Positions 30,626 to 39,796 of a stretch of 64,000 nt of DNA are shown here, piece after piece (the stretch's first letter is position 1; each line of letters starts with the position of its first letter). Source of the DNA: Terriglobia bacterium (lineage in GTDB: Bacteria; Acidobacteriota; Terriglobia; Acidiferrales; UBA7541). Location of the stretch: assembly GCA_020073585.1 (NCBI GenBank), contig JAIQEV010000002.1, positions 1-64,000 of the forward strand, given 5' to 3'. A program made the translations under genes and the position numbers. The notes under the pieces were generated by a model that searched no databases, was not told where the DNA came from, and worked only from the letters and a program-made list of their open reading frames with translations.

Positions 30626-31888
30626 CTACCGCTTGGGCCCGAAGAAGGCGACGACGCCCAGCGTGAGCGTGTCCTGGCTCTTGGACGTCCCGACCGGCCC
30701 CATGTACGTCCCCGATAGATCCAACGGGCTTACCGAAGCGCCGCGCTGGAAGAAGGGCTGATTGGACCAGTCATGGCGGTATTCGAGGCGGGCCAGCAAG
30801 CCTTCCGGCAGCTTGTATTCGCCGGTGATGGTGACCTCCTTGAGCTGCTGCTGGATGCCAGTGCCGGTGGCGAAGCCGTCGCGGTCGTTGAACCACTCGA
30901 CGCGCGGGGTGAAGGACACTTTTCCGGTGGCCTGGTAGTGCACCGCCACGGCGGCGCCGTACCACACTTGCGATCCCGGGCCGATGTTCTTGTCCGAGCC
31001 GTAGTCGAAATTGAGGTAGGCGTTCCACTTGGCCGTGGGCGTAAGCAAGAGCGTGGTGTCGTAGAGATTGCGGAAGCCTTTATTGGTGCCGGGTTTTTCC
31101 GGCCCGGTGTGGAAATTGTTGGTCCACGCGAATTTTTTCGCGGTGTAGGTTCCGGTGAACATCAGGGTCTTGCCGGAGTTATTGTCCTCGACGTTGTTCC
31201 AGCCGTTGACGACCATCACGCCGCCGGTGAAGTGCTTGCCCACGGGGAAAGAGGTGCGCACGCCGAAGTGGTAATAAGGAATGGCCCAGGCGAAGAGCAG
31301 CGAGCGCGAGTAGTTCCAGTTGCCGTTGGTTTCGATGACCTCAGCGCCATCGCTGGTGACGAATTTTCCGAAGTCCACCTGGAAGCCCTTGGCCTTCGCG
31401 GGCTTCCAGCTCAAATAGGCCTGCTCGAGATAGCGGAAGATCTGCGGGGCCTTCTCATTGGTGGAGATAATGTCGAAGGCGCGGCCAAAGCCGAAATCCA
31501 CCTGGAAGCCGACGGGGTCGGCGGTGTGCGCCAGAGACAGTTTGGCCATGTTCAAGCTGAACTCATTGGAGCGCACATTGAAGTTGTAGAGCTGATTGAA
31601 TCCCGAAGCGGGATGGTTGAAGTTGAAGCTGTAATAACCATCAATCAGGCCGCTGAAGTCGATGGGCCCCGCGGACCAGGTGGGCGAGGAAGCCGGAGCG
31701 GGCTCCTGCGCCGGCGGGGTTGCCGCCGGGGCCTGGCTCGCTGCCGGAGCCGAGCTTGCCGCCGGGGCCGGAGTTGCCGCAGGGCTGGCGGGAGCAGCCT
31801 GGTCCGCCGGGGCGGCAGCCGCCTGGCCCCTGGCCGAGGAGGCCACCGCCAAACCGAAAAGACATAAGAACAGAGACGCTCGGGACAT
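30626..31888 (-). CDS. Outer-membrane porin-like barrel (BBP2-type)
   Basis: About 420 residues: signal peptide (SLFLCLFGLAVASSARGQ), a Pro/Ala-rich linker (residues about 22-65), then a barrel of many short amphipathic strands (FSGLIDGYYSFNFNHPASG, FQVDFGFGRAF, KWNAYLNFDYGSD) ending LTLGVVAFFGPKR. The family forms outer-membrane channels for small solutes. It heads an operon with amt2, suggesting an outer-membrane route for a nitrogen source. An in-frame GTG at 31894 has better spacing (seven bases) to AAGGAG than the ATG at 31888, so the start may be six bases earlier. Confidence 0.8.
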   Translation of the reverse strand: MSRASLFLCLFGLAVASSARGQAAAAPADQAAPASPAATPAPAASSAPAASQAPAATPPAQEPAPASSPTWSAGPIDFSGLIDGYYSFNFNHPASGFNQLYNFNVRSNEFSLNMAKLSLAHTADPVGFQVDFGFGRAFDIISTNEKAPQIFRYLEQAYLSWKPAKAKGFQVDFGKFVTSDGAEVIETNGNWNYSRSLLFAWAIPYYHFGVRTSFPVGKHFTGGVMVVNGWNNVEDNNSGKTLMFTGTYTAKKFAWTNNFHTGPEKPGTNKGFRNLYDTTLLLTPTAKWNAYLNFDYGSDKNIGPGSQVWYGAAVAVHYQATGKVSFTPRVEWFNDRDGFATGTGIQQQLKEVTITGEYKLPEGLLARLEYRHDWSNQPFFQRGASVSPLDLSGTYMGPVGTSKSQDTLTLGVVAFFGPKR

Positions 31889-31989
31889 TCGCACTCTTGA
31901 TCTCCTTCGACTAGACGTGGCGAGCAACGCTGCGAGCCTCGCTTGAGGGCGGACTGTACAGACGGCGATTTCAAAAGGCCAACGTAAAG

Positions 31990-32053
31990 TTTCAATCGGA
32001 GAAATGAAAAATTCACGGCAGGCTTACAAATTTCAATCGGAGAGATGCAAATT
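31990..32053. promoter_or_regulatory. Paired 24-bp direct repeats in the porin/glnK2 spacer
   Basis: Two near-identical 24-bp copies sharing TTTCAATCGGAGA start at 31990 and 32031, 41 bp apart (about four helical turns), in the 280-bp divergent region between the porin-amt2 and glnK2-glnD operons. The position and spacing suit cooperative binding by a regulator that controls both directions. They do not match the NtrC or sigma-54 consensus. Confidence 0.5.
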
Positions 32054-32087
32054 ATGAAGTTGGCGCGGCGCGCAAGCGTGTGCATGA

Positions 32088-32510
<423 letters not shown>

Positions 32511-32552
32511 GTCTTTTGCAGGACGGCGCGCTGGCCCTGGCATGGCCCAACA

Positions 32553-35144
32553 ATGACAGAGCGCAGCACGCATCTTCCGCAAGTCAGGGCGCAAACCCTG
32601 GTGGCCATGCTGGCCGGCGCTTGCGAAGAGCGCCGGGAGGGCATCCGCCGGGCCTTCGAAAGCGCAGGCTCGGGCGCGCACACCCTGCGCGCGCTCTGCG
32701 ATTTCGCCGACGAAACGCTGCTGCGCGTCTGGAACGAGCTGCGCCCCGCCACCCCTTGCCGCTTTTCCCTGCTGGCCCTCGGCGGCTACGGCCGTCGCAT
32801 GCTCTTCCCGTACTCGGATCTCGACGTGCTGTTTCTTTTCGAGGACGCGCCGGCGGAAAAGGAGTTCAAGCCGCTGGTGGGGGAACTCTCGCGCACCTTG
32901 TGGGACCTGGGCTTCCGGGTCAGCTCCGCCGGGCGCACCGTGGACGAATGCAAGCGCCTGGAGGAGGACAACGCGGAATTCCATCTGGCGCTGCTCGACC
33001 GGCGCTTCCTCGCCGGGGACCGCGAGCTTTACGACTGCCTGGACATGCGCATCCTGCGCGAAGCCGAGCGGCGGGCGCGCGGCTTTCTCACCGCGGAGAT
33101 CGTGCGCCTCACGCGCGAGCGGCACGCGCGCTACGGCGACACCATCTTTCACCTCGAGCCCAACGTGAAGGACGCCCCCGGCGGGCTGCGCGACCATCAC
33201 GCCGCCGCCTGGCTCGATGCCCTGGCGCAAAAAGCCGGCGCGGAGCCCCGCTCGCCGGCACCCCTCGAGCCGCCGCCCGCCCAGGCCCTGGAGTTCCTCA
33301 GCGCGGTGCGCTGCTTTCTCCATTACGCCAACGGCCGCAACGACAACGGCCTGACCTACGAACTGCAGGAGACCGCGGCGCGGCGCGCCCTGGGCGCGGC
33401 CGACGGGGTCGCGCGCGATCCCGCGGAATGGATGCGGCTCTATTTCCAGCACGCGCGCACGCTCAACCGCGAGTTGCTGCCGAAGATCGAGGAGCAGCCG
33501 AAGCGGCGCTCTTTCTGGGAGCGGCGCTTTCCCGCCCTGGCGCGCCGCGAGCGTGGCCCCTTCCTGGTCGCCGACGGACGCCTGGAACTGGCCGCTGCGG
33601 GTGCCCTGCGCAGCCGCGGCGATGTCTTCGCCTTTCTGAGCGAAGCGGCGCGGCGCGGCTGCCCACCCACACACGAAGCCGAGCGCGTCCTCGGCGAGGT
33701 GTGGAGGCGCGCCGCCGCGGGGCCGCAAGACGCCGACGGCCTTTGGCCGCCCTTGCGCGGAATCCTCGACACGCTGCATCCCGCCGCGGCCCTGCGGCCC
33801 ATGCACCGCATCGGCCTGCTCGCGGACATTCTCCCCGAGTTCCGGGCCATTGACGCGCTGGTGGTCCGCGACTTCTATCACCGCTACACCGTGGACGAAC
33901 ACTCCCTGCGCACCATCGAACACCTGCAGGACCTGGCCGAGCCGCAGGACGAACGCGCCCGGCACTTTTGCGAGCTCTGGAAATCGCTGGAGCGCCGGGA
34001 CCTGCTCATCTTCGCCATGCTCCTGCACGACATCGGCAAGGGCCTGCCCACGGAAAACCACGTGGCCGGAAGCCTGGAAGCGCTGCGGAGCGCGGCGGCG
34101 CGCCTGGGCCTGGACGCCCAGGAAAAGGACGAGGTGCACTTCCTGATCGAGCACCACCTGGACATGTCCGCCACGCTGCTGCGCCGGGATATTTTCGACC
34201 CCGGCACGGTGGCCGCCTTCGCCCGCACCGTGGAGACCCCCGAGCGCCTCACCCGCCTGTGCCTGCTCACCTACGCCGACATCCAGGCGGTGAATCCCGA
34301 AGCGCTCACGCCGTGGAAGGCCGAAATGCTCTGGCAGCTCTTCGCGGCCACCGCCAATCACCTCAGCCGCAGCGTGGACCGTGACCGCCTGCACATCGCG
34401 CACGAGACGCCGTTCCTGGACGAAGCGCGGCGCCTAGCGGGAGCCAGGGGCGAGGACCTCGAGTGGTTTCTCGAAGGCTTCCCGCGGCGCTATCTCGCGG
34501 TGCACTCTCCGGCGGAGGTGGCCGCGCATTTCGCGCTCTACCGGCGGCTGGCGGAAGAGCCCGTGCAGGTGGAGCTGAGAGCCGTGCCGCACGCCTTTTC
34601 GCTGACCGTGCTGACGCCCGACCGCCCGGGGCTGTTTGCGAACATCGCCGGGGCCCTGGCCGGCTGGGGAATGAACATCGTCAAAGCCGACGCCTTTGCC
34701 AACGCCGCGGGCATCGCCCTGGACACCTTCCACTTCGAGGACCTGCACCGCACGCTGGAGCTGAACCCGGGGGAGGAAGAGCGTTTTCGCCGCAGCCTGG
34801 CGGATATCGTCAGCGGCAAGGTCCCGCTCGAGCCGCTGCTGAAGGGCCGCTTGGGCCGGGCCCGCGCCCGCCCGCCGAAAGTGGCGGTGGCCACCACCAT
34901 TCGCTTCGACGACGCCTCCTCGGCGCAAAGCACGCTGCTGGAGCTGATCACCCAGGACCACCCCGGCCTGTTGTATGCCATCGGCTCGGCCCTGGCGCGC
35001 CTGGGGTGCAATATCGAAGTCGCGCTCATCGACACCGAGGGCCAGAAGGCGATCGACGTGTTCTACCTGACCGCACAAGGGAAAAAACTCAGCCCGCAAA
35101 CGCAGGACGCGCTGCGCGAAGCGCTGACGGAAGCTCTGGCCTGA
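32553..35144 (+). CDS. glnD: [Protein-PII] uridylyltransferase/uridylyl-removing enzyme
   Basis: 863 residues, the standard bifunctional GlnD. The nucleotidyltransferase domain shows [19 protein letters not shown] (about residues 75-93). The linker includes [15 protein letters not shown]. The HD domain for UMP removal shows the [14 protein letters not shown] and [11 protein letters not shown] signatures. Two C-terminal ACT domains bind glutamine ([21 protein letters not shown] and [20 protein letters not shown]). It converts glutamine levels into the uridylylation state of the two P-II proteins. No strong ribosome-binding site is seen, consistent with coupling to the gene 42 bp upstream. Confidence 0.96.
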   Translation: MTERSTHLPQVRAQTLVAMLAGACEERREGIRRAFESAGSGAHTLRALCDFADETLLRVWNELRPATPCRFSLLALGGYGRRMLFPYSDLDVLFLFEDAPAEKEFKPLVGELSRTLWDLGFRVSSAGRTVDECKRLEEDNAEFHLALLDRRFLAGDRELYDCLDMRILREAERRARGFLTAEIVRLTRERHARYGDTIFHLEPNVKDAPGGLRDHHAAAWLDALAQKAGAEPRSPAPLEPPPAQALEFLSAVRCFLHYANGRNDNGLTYELQETAARRALGAADGVARDPAEWMRLYFQHARTLNRELLPKIEEQPKRRSFWERRFPALARRERGPFLVADGRLELAAAGALRSRGDVFAFLSEAARRGCPPTHEAERVLGEVWRRAAAGPQDADGLWPPLRGILDTLHPAAALRPMHRIGLLADILPEFRAIDALVVRDFYHRYTVDEHSLRTIEHLQDLAEPQDERARHFCELWKSLERRDLLIFAMLLHDIGKGLPTENHVAGSLEALRSAAARLGLDAQEKDEVHFLIEHHLDMSATLLRRDIFDPGTVAAFARTVETPERLTRLCLLTYADIQAVNPEALTPWKAEMLWQLFAATANHLSRSVDRDRLHIAHETPFLDEARRLAGARGEDLEWFLEGFPRRYLAVHSPAEVAAHFALYRRLAEEPVQVELRAVPHAFSLTVLTPDRPGLFANIAGALAGWGMNIVKADAFANAAGIALDTFHFEDLHRTLELNPGEEERFRRSLADIVSGKVPLEPLLKGRLGRARARPPKVAVATTIRFDDASSAQSTLLELITQDHPGLLYAIGSALARLGCNIEVALIDTEGQKAIDVFYLTAQGKKLSPQTQDALREALTEALA

Positions 35145-35165
35145 TTTCCAGCGGGAAAAACAGAA

Positions 35166-35218
35166 ACCCCGCCACCGCTGGCCCAGTGTCCCCTCGAAGG
35201 GCTTTGCGGAGGCGGGGT
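35166..35218. terminator. Bidirectional hairpin between glnD and tonB
   Basis: ACCCCGCC (35166-35173) pairs with GGCGGGGT (35211-35218), continued inward by CCGC/GCGG. It sits between convergent stops. The loop is long (about 28 bases) with internal short pairs. Confidence 0.5.
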
Positions 35219-35256
35219 CTCCCTCACATGGGGGTGTGAGGAGCTTTGCGCCGGCG

Positions 35257-36132
35257 TCACTGCATCCGGAACGATACGGTTACATTCATCAGAACGGGCA
35301 CGGGCTCGTCGTTCAGATACGTCGGCTCGTATTTCCACATGCGCACGGCATTCATCGCCGCGTCGTAGAGCAAGGGGTGGCCGCTGACAACCCGCGCGTC
35401 CACGACATTGCCCTGGGCGTCAATCGTCGCGTCGATGATCACGTCGCCCTGGATGTGCGCGCTTCGGGCCAGAACCGGATAGTCGGGTGCGGTCTTCAGC
35501 AGCGCGCGCGGCGGCCGCACACGGCCTCCGATGCGCACCGGCGTCTTGGCCTTTGCCGCGGGCGGGGGCACAACTGCCTTGTTGCTGAGAATGCCGCCGA
35601 GGACGCCACCGAGCACTCCGCCCATTTGCCCGCCCGGCACGCCGCCGGGAACACCGCCCGCGACGCCCTCGATCCCGGAAACATCCGGGAGCGGCGCTTC
35701 CCTGAGCACCGCCACCTGCTTGGGAATGAAGCTGGGCGCCAGGAGCTTGCCGCCGGCGGTGAAGACGCGGCGCGGGGCCGGCGTGCGGACAAGCGCGGCG
35801 GCGGCCGGAGGCGGAGGTGGCGGCGGAGGCGGACCGACCAGCAGCGTCGCGGTGTATGCGCGCAGATTGAGCGTGTCCGTGTACCACAGCGAAAGCAGCA
35901 GGGGCACGCCGATGACCAGCACGTGCAGCACGATGGAAACGGCGAGCTGCAGCGCGCGCGAGCCTGCCGGCACGCGGTTCATCTCGATGAGCGATTTCGT
36001 GAAGTCGGCCGCGACGCGCGGGCGCGGCGCTTCCGCGGGTCTTGCTGCCGGTACAGGAAGAAGGAATGAGGGAGCAACAGTTCTGACGCGCACCCCCAAG
36101 ACTGGGGGCTCCAACAAAGGAGCGCGGGCCAT
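35257..36132 (-). CDS. tonB: TonB-type energy transducer
   Basis: 291 residues: cytoplasmic N-terminus, one membrane segment (about 60-84, LQLAVSIVLHVLVIGVPLLLSLWY), a nine-proline run and Gly/Val repeats (VPGGVPGGQMGGVLGGVLGGIL) spanning the periplasm, and a C-terminal TonB domain (PDYPVLARSAHIQGDVIIDATID to VTVSFRMQ). It transmits proton-motive force from ExbB/ExbD to outer-membrane receptors, such as the two large ones in this window. No exbB/exbD is adjacent. AGAGG lies eight bases before the ATG. Confidence 0.88.
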   Translation of the reverse strand: MARAPLLEPPVLGVRVRTVAPSFLLPVPAARPAEAPRPRVAADFTKSLIEMNRVPAGSRALQLAVSIVLHVLVIGVPLLLSLWYTDTLNLRAYTATLLVGPPPPPPPPPAAAALVRTPAPRRVFTAGGKLLAPSFIPKQVAVLREAPLPDVSGIEGVAGGVPGGVPGGQMGGVLGGVLGGILSNKAVVPPPAAKAKTPVRIGGRVRPPRALLKTAPDYPVLARSAHIQGDVIIDATIDAQGNVVDARVVSGHPLLYDAAMNAVRMWKYEPTYLNDEPVPVLMNVTVSFRMQ

Positions 36133-36331
36133 GGAATTTGCCTCTGCGATGGTAGTGGCATTCTGAATGCCACCGGCGGGAACGGAAGATGCACGCTAAC
36201 CTATTCTAGATACGGATGTTATCTGAGGGAAGGAGGCGGATCGCGTTTCCGCCTGGGGCACCTGGCGCAATTTTCCAAGCGGGGTGCGAATTATGCCCCA
36301 CTCCGCGGCGAGCGTTCGGCGTAAACCGCGC

Positions 36332-36841
36332 TTACTTTTTCAGCTCAGGCTTGGGAGTTGAAGTTAGGGGCGAAGCGGGCTTGGGGGCTGGCGTGGCAAC
36401 TGGTTTTGCACCCTGAGCGGCAGCGGGGCGCTGGGGCGTCGGGGCTGCCCCGGCTCTGGATGCGGGGCTCTTGGCTTCGGGGCTGCGCGGCGTCCAATCC
36501 GCCGGAGGAAAGGCAATACGCCAGAAAAAGGGCATGGGCTTCAGGAACTCGATGCCGACTTCCACATTGCTCAACTGCGCCTGATTCACGAAAACCACGC
36601 GGCAATGAGTCTCATCGTTGGTCTTCAGATTTTTCACGGTAACCTGCTGGCCGATTTCCACTTTCAGATTCAGCTGCACCAGCGCGCCGTGGGCATTCAC
36701 CACCATGGTGCGGGTTTTTTCCGAGACGGGTTTCTTCTCTACCCCCTGCTGCGCGGTGATCTCCACGGGGAGGCTCAGCAGCACGCGCTGGCTGCGGCGC
36801 TGATTGCTGCGCTCGGCAACTTGAGTAGAAAAAGGTTGCAT
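36332..36841 (-). CDS. PilZ-domain protein
   Basis: 169 residues. The PilZ-like barrel occupies about residues 13-112: RRSQRVLLSLPVEI, TRTMVVNAHGALVQLNLKV, CRVVFVNQ and VGIEFLKPMPFFWRIAFP. RRSQR fits the c-di-GMP RxxxR element, but the second motif (D/N-x-S-x-x-G) is NAHGA and lacks the serine, so ligand binding is uncertain. The last 55 residues are a Pro/Ala/Lys-rich tail. Its pattern matches the N-terminal domain of the PilZ-TonB fusion at 16227-18401. Confidence 0.8.
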   Translation of the reverse strand: MQPFSTQVAERSNQRRSQRVLLSLPVEITAQQGVEKKPVSEKTRTMVVNAHGALVQLNLKVEIGQQVTVKNLKTNDETHCRVVFVNQAQLSNVEVGIEFLKPMPFFWRIAFPPADWTPRSPEAKSPASRAGAAPTPQRPAAAQGAKPVATPAPKPASPLTSTPKPELKK

Positions 36842-36978
36842 AAGCTATACGCTATCACGCCTGCAGCACATTGCCCCGAAGCTGTCCAGCGGCTGTTTCT
36901 TGGAGAGCACCTGGGCGCCCCGCTGCGCGGCAGGCCGCGCAGCGGGGCCTGCCGGAGCGAAGAAATCCTTTGCGCGGA

Positions 36979-38379
36979 TCAGCCGGCGGGATGCGCGTGC
37001 TGCATGCGCCACCACTCCTGGCCCGCCTCGGGCAGTGTGTAGATGGGATCGTAGTATTCGTACTGACGGGTCAGCGCTCCAGGATCCTGGGCCTCGATGC
37101 CGGTCTTGTAGTTCTTGGTCCAGTAGGTGACGCCCTTGTCGCGGTCGTACTGGCGGACCTGGTGCACCCAGCGCTTGCCCACGAAGGGCACGTCGCAGAC
37201 GATGCGCGGGGTGGCGAAGCCCGGGAGATAGCCCATGATGTCGTGCTGCAACTGCTGGGCTTCGTAGACCGCCACGCGCCAGTGTTCGGCGTTGGGGATC
37301 ATGTCGCACATGTAGAAGTAGTAGGGAATGATCGAAGCGTGGTCCAGGAGAGTGAAGCACAGCTCCAGCAGTTCCGTGGAGGAAGCGTTGACGCCGCGCA
37401 GCAGCACGCCCTGGTTGCGCACGTCGCGGAAGCCGATCTCCAGGAGCTTGCGGGAAGCCCGCGCCACCAGCGGGGTGACCTGCGCGGCATGGTTGGCGTG
37501 GGTGTGAAACGCCAGGCTGACACCGCGCTCCCGCGCCTTCCTGGCCAGGCGCTCGTAGCCGTGCAGCACCTCGTCCTGCAGGAAATGCTGGGGGAGGCCC
37601 ACCAGCCCCTTGGAAGCGAAGCGGATGTCGCGGATGTTCTCGAGGTCCAGCAAGGCGCTGACAAAGGGCTCGAGCTGCTGGATGGGCAGGTTGCCGATGT
37701 CCCCGCCGGAAACCACCACGTCGCGCACCTGCGGCGTGCGCCGCAGATAATCGAGCATCTGTTCGAAGCGTTCCTTCTGCGGAATCTGGAAGCGCAGCTT
37801 GGTCACCTGGGGCACGTCGTTGCCCACCAGGTCCATGCGCGTGCAGTGCCCACAGTACTGCGGGCACGTGGAAACCATCTCCGCCAGGACCTTGGTGGGG
37901 TAGCGGTGGGTCAGGCCCTCGACCGCCCACATGTCGGACTCATGGAGGCTGTCGCGGCTGGCGTGCGGGTGGCTGGGCCACTCGGGATGGCGGTCGTCGA
38001 AGGCCGGGAGCATGTAGTGGCGCACCGGATCGTTCCACAGGTCCTGCTCGTTCATGGTGTTGATCATCTGCGGGGGAACGAGCATGGACATCGTGGCGCG
38101 CTCGCGGATGTCGCGCTCGATGCTGGCGGCGAGGTCGTCGGGGAGCAGAGCTCCCAGGACCTCTTTCAGTTCCTTGAGGTTCTTGACCGTGTGCTGCCGC
38201 TGCCAGAGCGCCGTCTCCCACTGCTCCCGGGTTACGTCCTTCCAGCCGGGAAAGCGCCGCCAGTCGGGCTCTACAAAGGCCCGCTCCAAAGGATATTTGA
38301 ACGGCTGTCCGCCTACACCCACGCGGGTCGTGGGTCTCCAGACGGGCCGCGCCGCTTTAGTGGTCGTAGACGTAGCCAT
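36979..38379 (-). CDS. kamA: KamA-family radical SAM aminomutase
   Basis: 466-residue radical-SAM/PLP enzyme of the lysine 2,3-aminomutase family, which moves the alpha-amino group of lysine (or glutamate in some branches) to the beta carbon. The [4Fe-4S]-SAM motif CPQYCGHC has cysteines at about 172, 176 and 179. The SAM-binding VVVSGGDIG stretch follows. The PLP-binding lysine is probably Lys402 in CDVPFVGK. Substrate cannot be fixed from sequence. No beta-lysine acetyltransferase (ablB) is adjacent. AAGGAG precedes the ATG by eight bases. Confidence 0.85.
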   Translation of the reverse strand: MATSTTTKAARPVWRPTTRVGVGGQPFKYPLERAFVEPDWRRFPGWKDVTREQWETALWQRQHTVKNLKELKEVLGALLPDDLAASIERDIRERATMSMLVPPQMINTMNEQDLWNDPVRHYMLPAFDDRHPEWPSHPHASRDSLHESDMWAVEGLTHRYPTKVLAEMVSTCPQYCGHCTRMDLVGNDVPQVTKLRFQIPQKERFEQMLDYLRRTPQVRDVVVSGGDIGNLPIQQLEPFVSALLDLENIRDIRFASKGLVGLPQHFLQDEVLHGYERLARKARERGVSLAFHTHANHAAQVTPLVARASRKLLEIGFRDVRNQGVLLRGVNASSTELLELCFTLLDHASIIPYYFYMCDMIPNAEHWRVAVYEAQQLQHDIMGYLPGFATPRIVCDVPFVGKRWVHQVRQYDRDKGVTYWTKNYKTGIEAQDPGALTRQYEYYDPIYTLPEAGQEWWRMQHAHPAG

Positions 38380-38547
38380 AACGGGAACTCCTTCTGGTGC
38401 TAACGCAGGGGACGACAAACATATCCATTCTATCAATTTTCCGCGGCTTGCGGGGGCGCCGGGGCTCCGATCGAGCGGAATCGCGGGAGCGCGAGGGACG
38501 AACGAACGGGATGTTCCCGCGCGGCGCAACGGGCCGCGCACGCGCGG

Positions 38548-39201
38548 TTAGAGCAAGCCGCGCTTTGCCGCGTGGATCACGGCTTCCAGCCGGTTGCGTG
38601 TTCCGAGCTTCCGGTTGGCGTGATGCAGGTGATTGCGCAGTGTGCGGTCCGTAATTTTCAGGGTGCGCGCCACCTGCTGCGGACTCTTGCCCTCGGAGAA
38701 CAAGCTCAGCACGCGTTTCTCCTGCACGGTCAGAGGGGAAACCGGGGCCAGCGCAGCGGGACTTTCCTGCAGCGCGGCCAATTCCCTGGCCGCGCCCAGG
38801 ACTTTCCGCGCCAGTTCATCTTTCTTCTCACGGGAGGTGATGTCGCGGGCCAGGTGGATGTGCAAGCGGCGCCCGGAACGGGCATCGCGAAAGACGATGA
38901 TGGAAATATTCACCCAGAGCTGGCGGCCGCCCCGGCCGAGGAGTTGCAGATCGTAGTTCTCCATCTCGCGGCGAGCAGCCGCGCATTGCAGCACGTTGCA
39001 GTCTTCCTTGCAGACGATGTTTCCTTGTGGGCCATGCCCTTGAAACAGACTGGCACAGGACTTCTGGAGAACCGCGGAAGAGGGATAGCCAAAAAGTTTC
39101 TCCGCCGCGCGATTCCAGGAACGAATAATGCCCTGTTCGTCCACCGTGAAGGCCGCATCGGCCGTGCCTTCCAGAAGCGAGAAGAGTTCACTCTCCAACA
39201 T
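38548..39201 (-). CDS. PAS-LuxR transcriptional regulator with cysteine cluster
   Basis: 217 residues: a PAS domain (about 5-125, ADAAFTVDEQGIIRSWNRAAEKLFGYP, later LHIHLARDITSREKK) and a NarL/LuxR helix-turn-helix (about 155-217, LTVQEKRVLSLFSEGKSPQQVARTLKITDRTLRNHLHHANRKLG). Four cysteines lie inside the PAS domain (49, 64, 68, 73), spacing that could hold an Fe-S cluster or redox disulfides. It lacks a receiver domain. It diverges by 104 bp from the Rrf2 gene heading the molybdoenzyme operon, so it probably helps control that operon. The ATG at 39201 has GGAG eight bases upstream. Confidence 0.85.
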   Translation of the reverse strand: MLESELFSLLEGTADAAFTVDEQGIIRSWNRAAEKLFGYPSSAVLQKSCASLFQGHGPQGNIVCKEDCNVLQCAAARREMENYDLQLLGRGGRQLWVNISIIVFRDARSGRRLHIHLARDITSREKKDELARKVLGAARELAALQESPAALAPVSPLTVQEKRVLSLFSEGKSPQQVARTLKITDRTLRNHLHHANRKLGTRNRLEAVIHAAKRGLL

Positions 39202-39217
39202 GAACGACTCCGTGACA

Positions 39218-39301
39218 TTTGTCCTTGAGACTGAGACAAACCGCCGATTGACGGGACCTGCCAAGTGTAGAGAATTCGCTCAATGGATTAAAAGGTCCTT
39301 T
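39218..39301. promoter_or_regulatory. Inverted repeats in the PAS-LuxR/rrf2 spacer
   Basis: TTTGTC (39218-39223) and GACAAA (39235-39240) form an inverted repeat with an 11-base centre. AAAGGTCCTTT (39291-39301), a near-perfect palindrome, overlaps the rrf2 ribosome-binding site. Either could be an operator of the two flanking regulators. Confidence 0.35.
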
Positions 39302-39305
39302 AGTT

Positions 39306-39794
39306 ATGCTTACCTCACTCTTTTCCCGGCCCTGTAGCTACGCCCTGCGCGCGGTTACCTACTTGGCTGCGCAGCCCCAGGGGAAACTTACCGGGAAGAA
39401 GGAGGTTGCCCAACGCGAGTCTATCCCTTCGGCCTTTTTGAGCAAAGTTCTTCTTTCTCTGTGCCATAACCACGTGCTGCGCTCACGCAAAGGCCTCCGC
39501 GGCGGGTACGAGCTTGCCGTTCCCGCGGAACAGATTTCCTTGCTCACCGTGGTCCGCGCGGTAAGCGGCGAACCCTTCCAGGATTGTCTGCTGGAAGAGC
39601 GGCAGTGCTCCAGCACCCATCCCTGCGAGCTTCATGACTCCTGGGCCGTGGTTCGCGGGCAACTGCTGGAGTACTTCGAAACGCTGACCGCAGCCGATCT
39701 GGTACGGCTGCGCCGGCATGAGGACAGCGGAAGCGACCTGGGAAGTGCGTCGGGCGTTGCGCAAACGGTTCGTCCAACGGAACGAGGAGAATGA
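39306..39794 (+). CDS. Rrf2-family regulator with Fe-S cysteines
   Basis: 162 residues. The N-terminal winged helix (SRPCSYALRAVTYLAAQ...SKVLLSLCHNHVLRSRKGLRGGYEL) is typical of Rrf2/IscR/NsrR. Three conserved cysteines at about 94, 101 and 107 (DCLLEERQCSSTHPC) are the expected cluster ligands, so it should sense iron-sulfur status, oxygen, NO or redox state. It is the first gene of the molybdo-oxidoreductase operon, ending two bases before the preferred start of the next gene. Autoregulation is likely for the family. Confidence 0.9.
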   Translation: MLTSLFSRPCSYALRAVTYLAAQPQGKLTGKKEVAQRESIPSAFLSKVLLSLCHNHVLRSRKGLRGGYELAVPAEQISLLTVVRAVSGEPFQDCLLEERQCSSTHPCELHDSWAVVRGQLLEYFETLTAADLVRLRRHEDSGSDLGSASGVAQTVRPTERGE

Positions 39795-39796
39795 CC

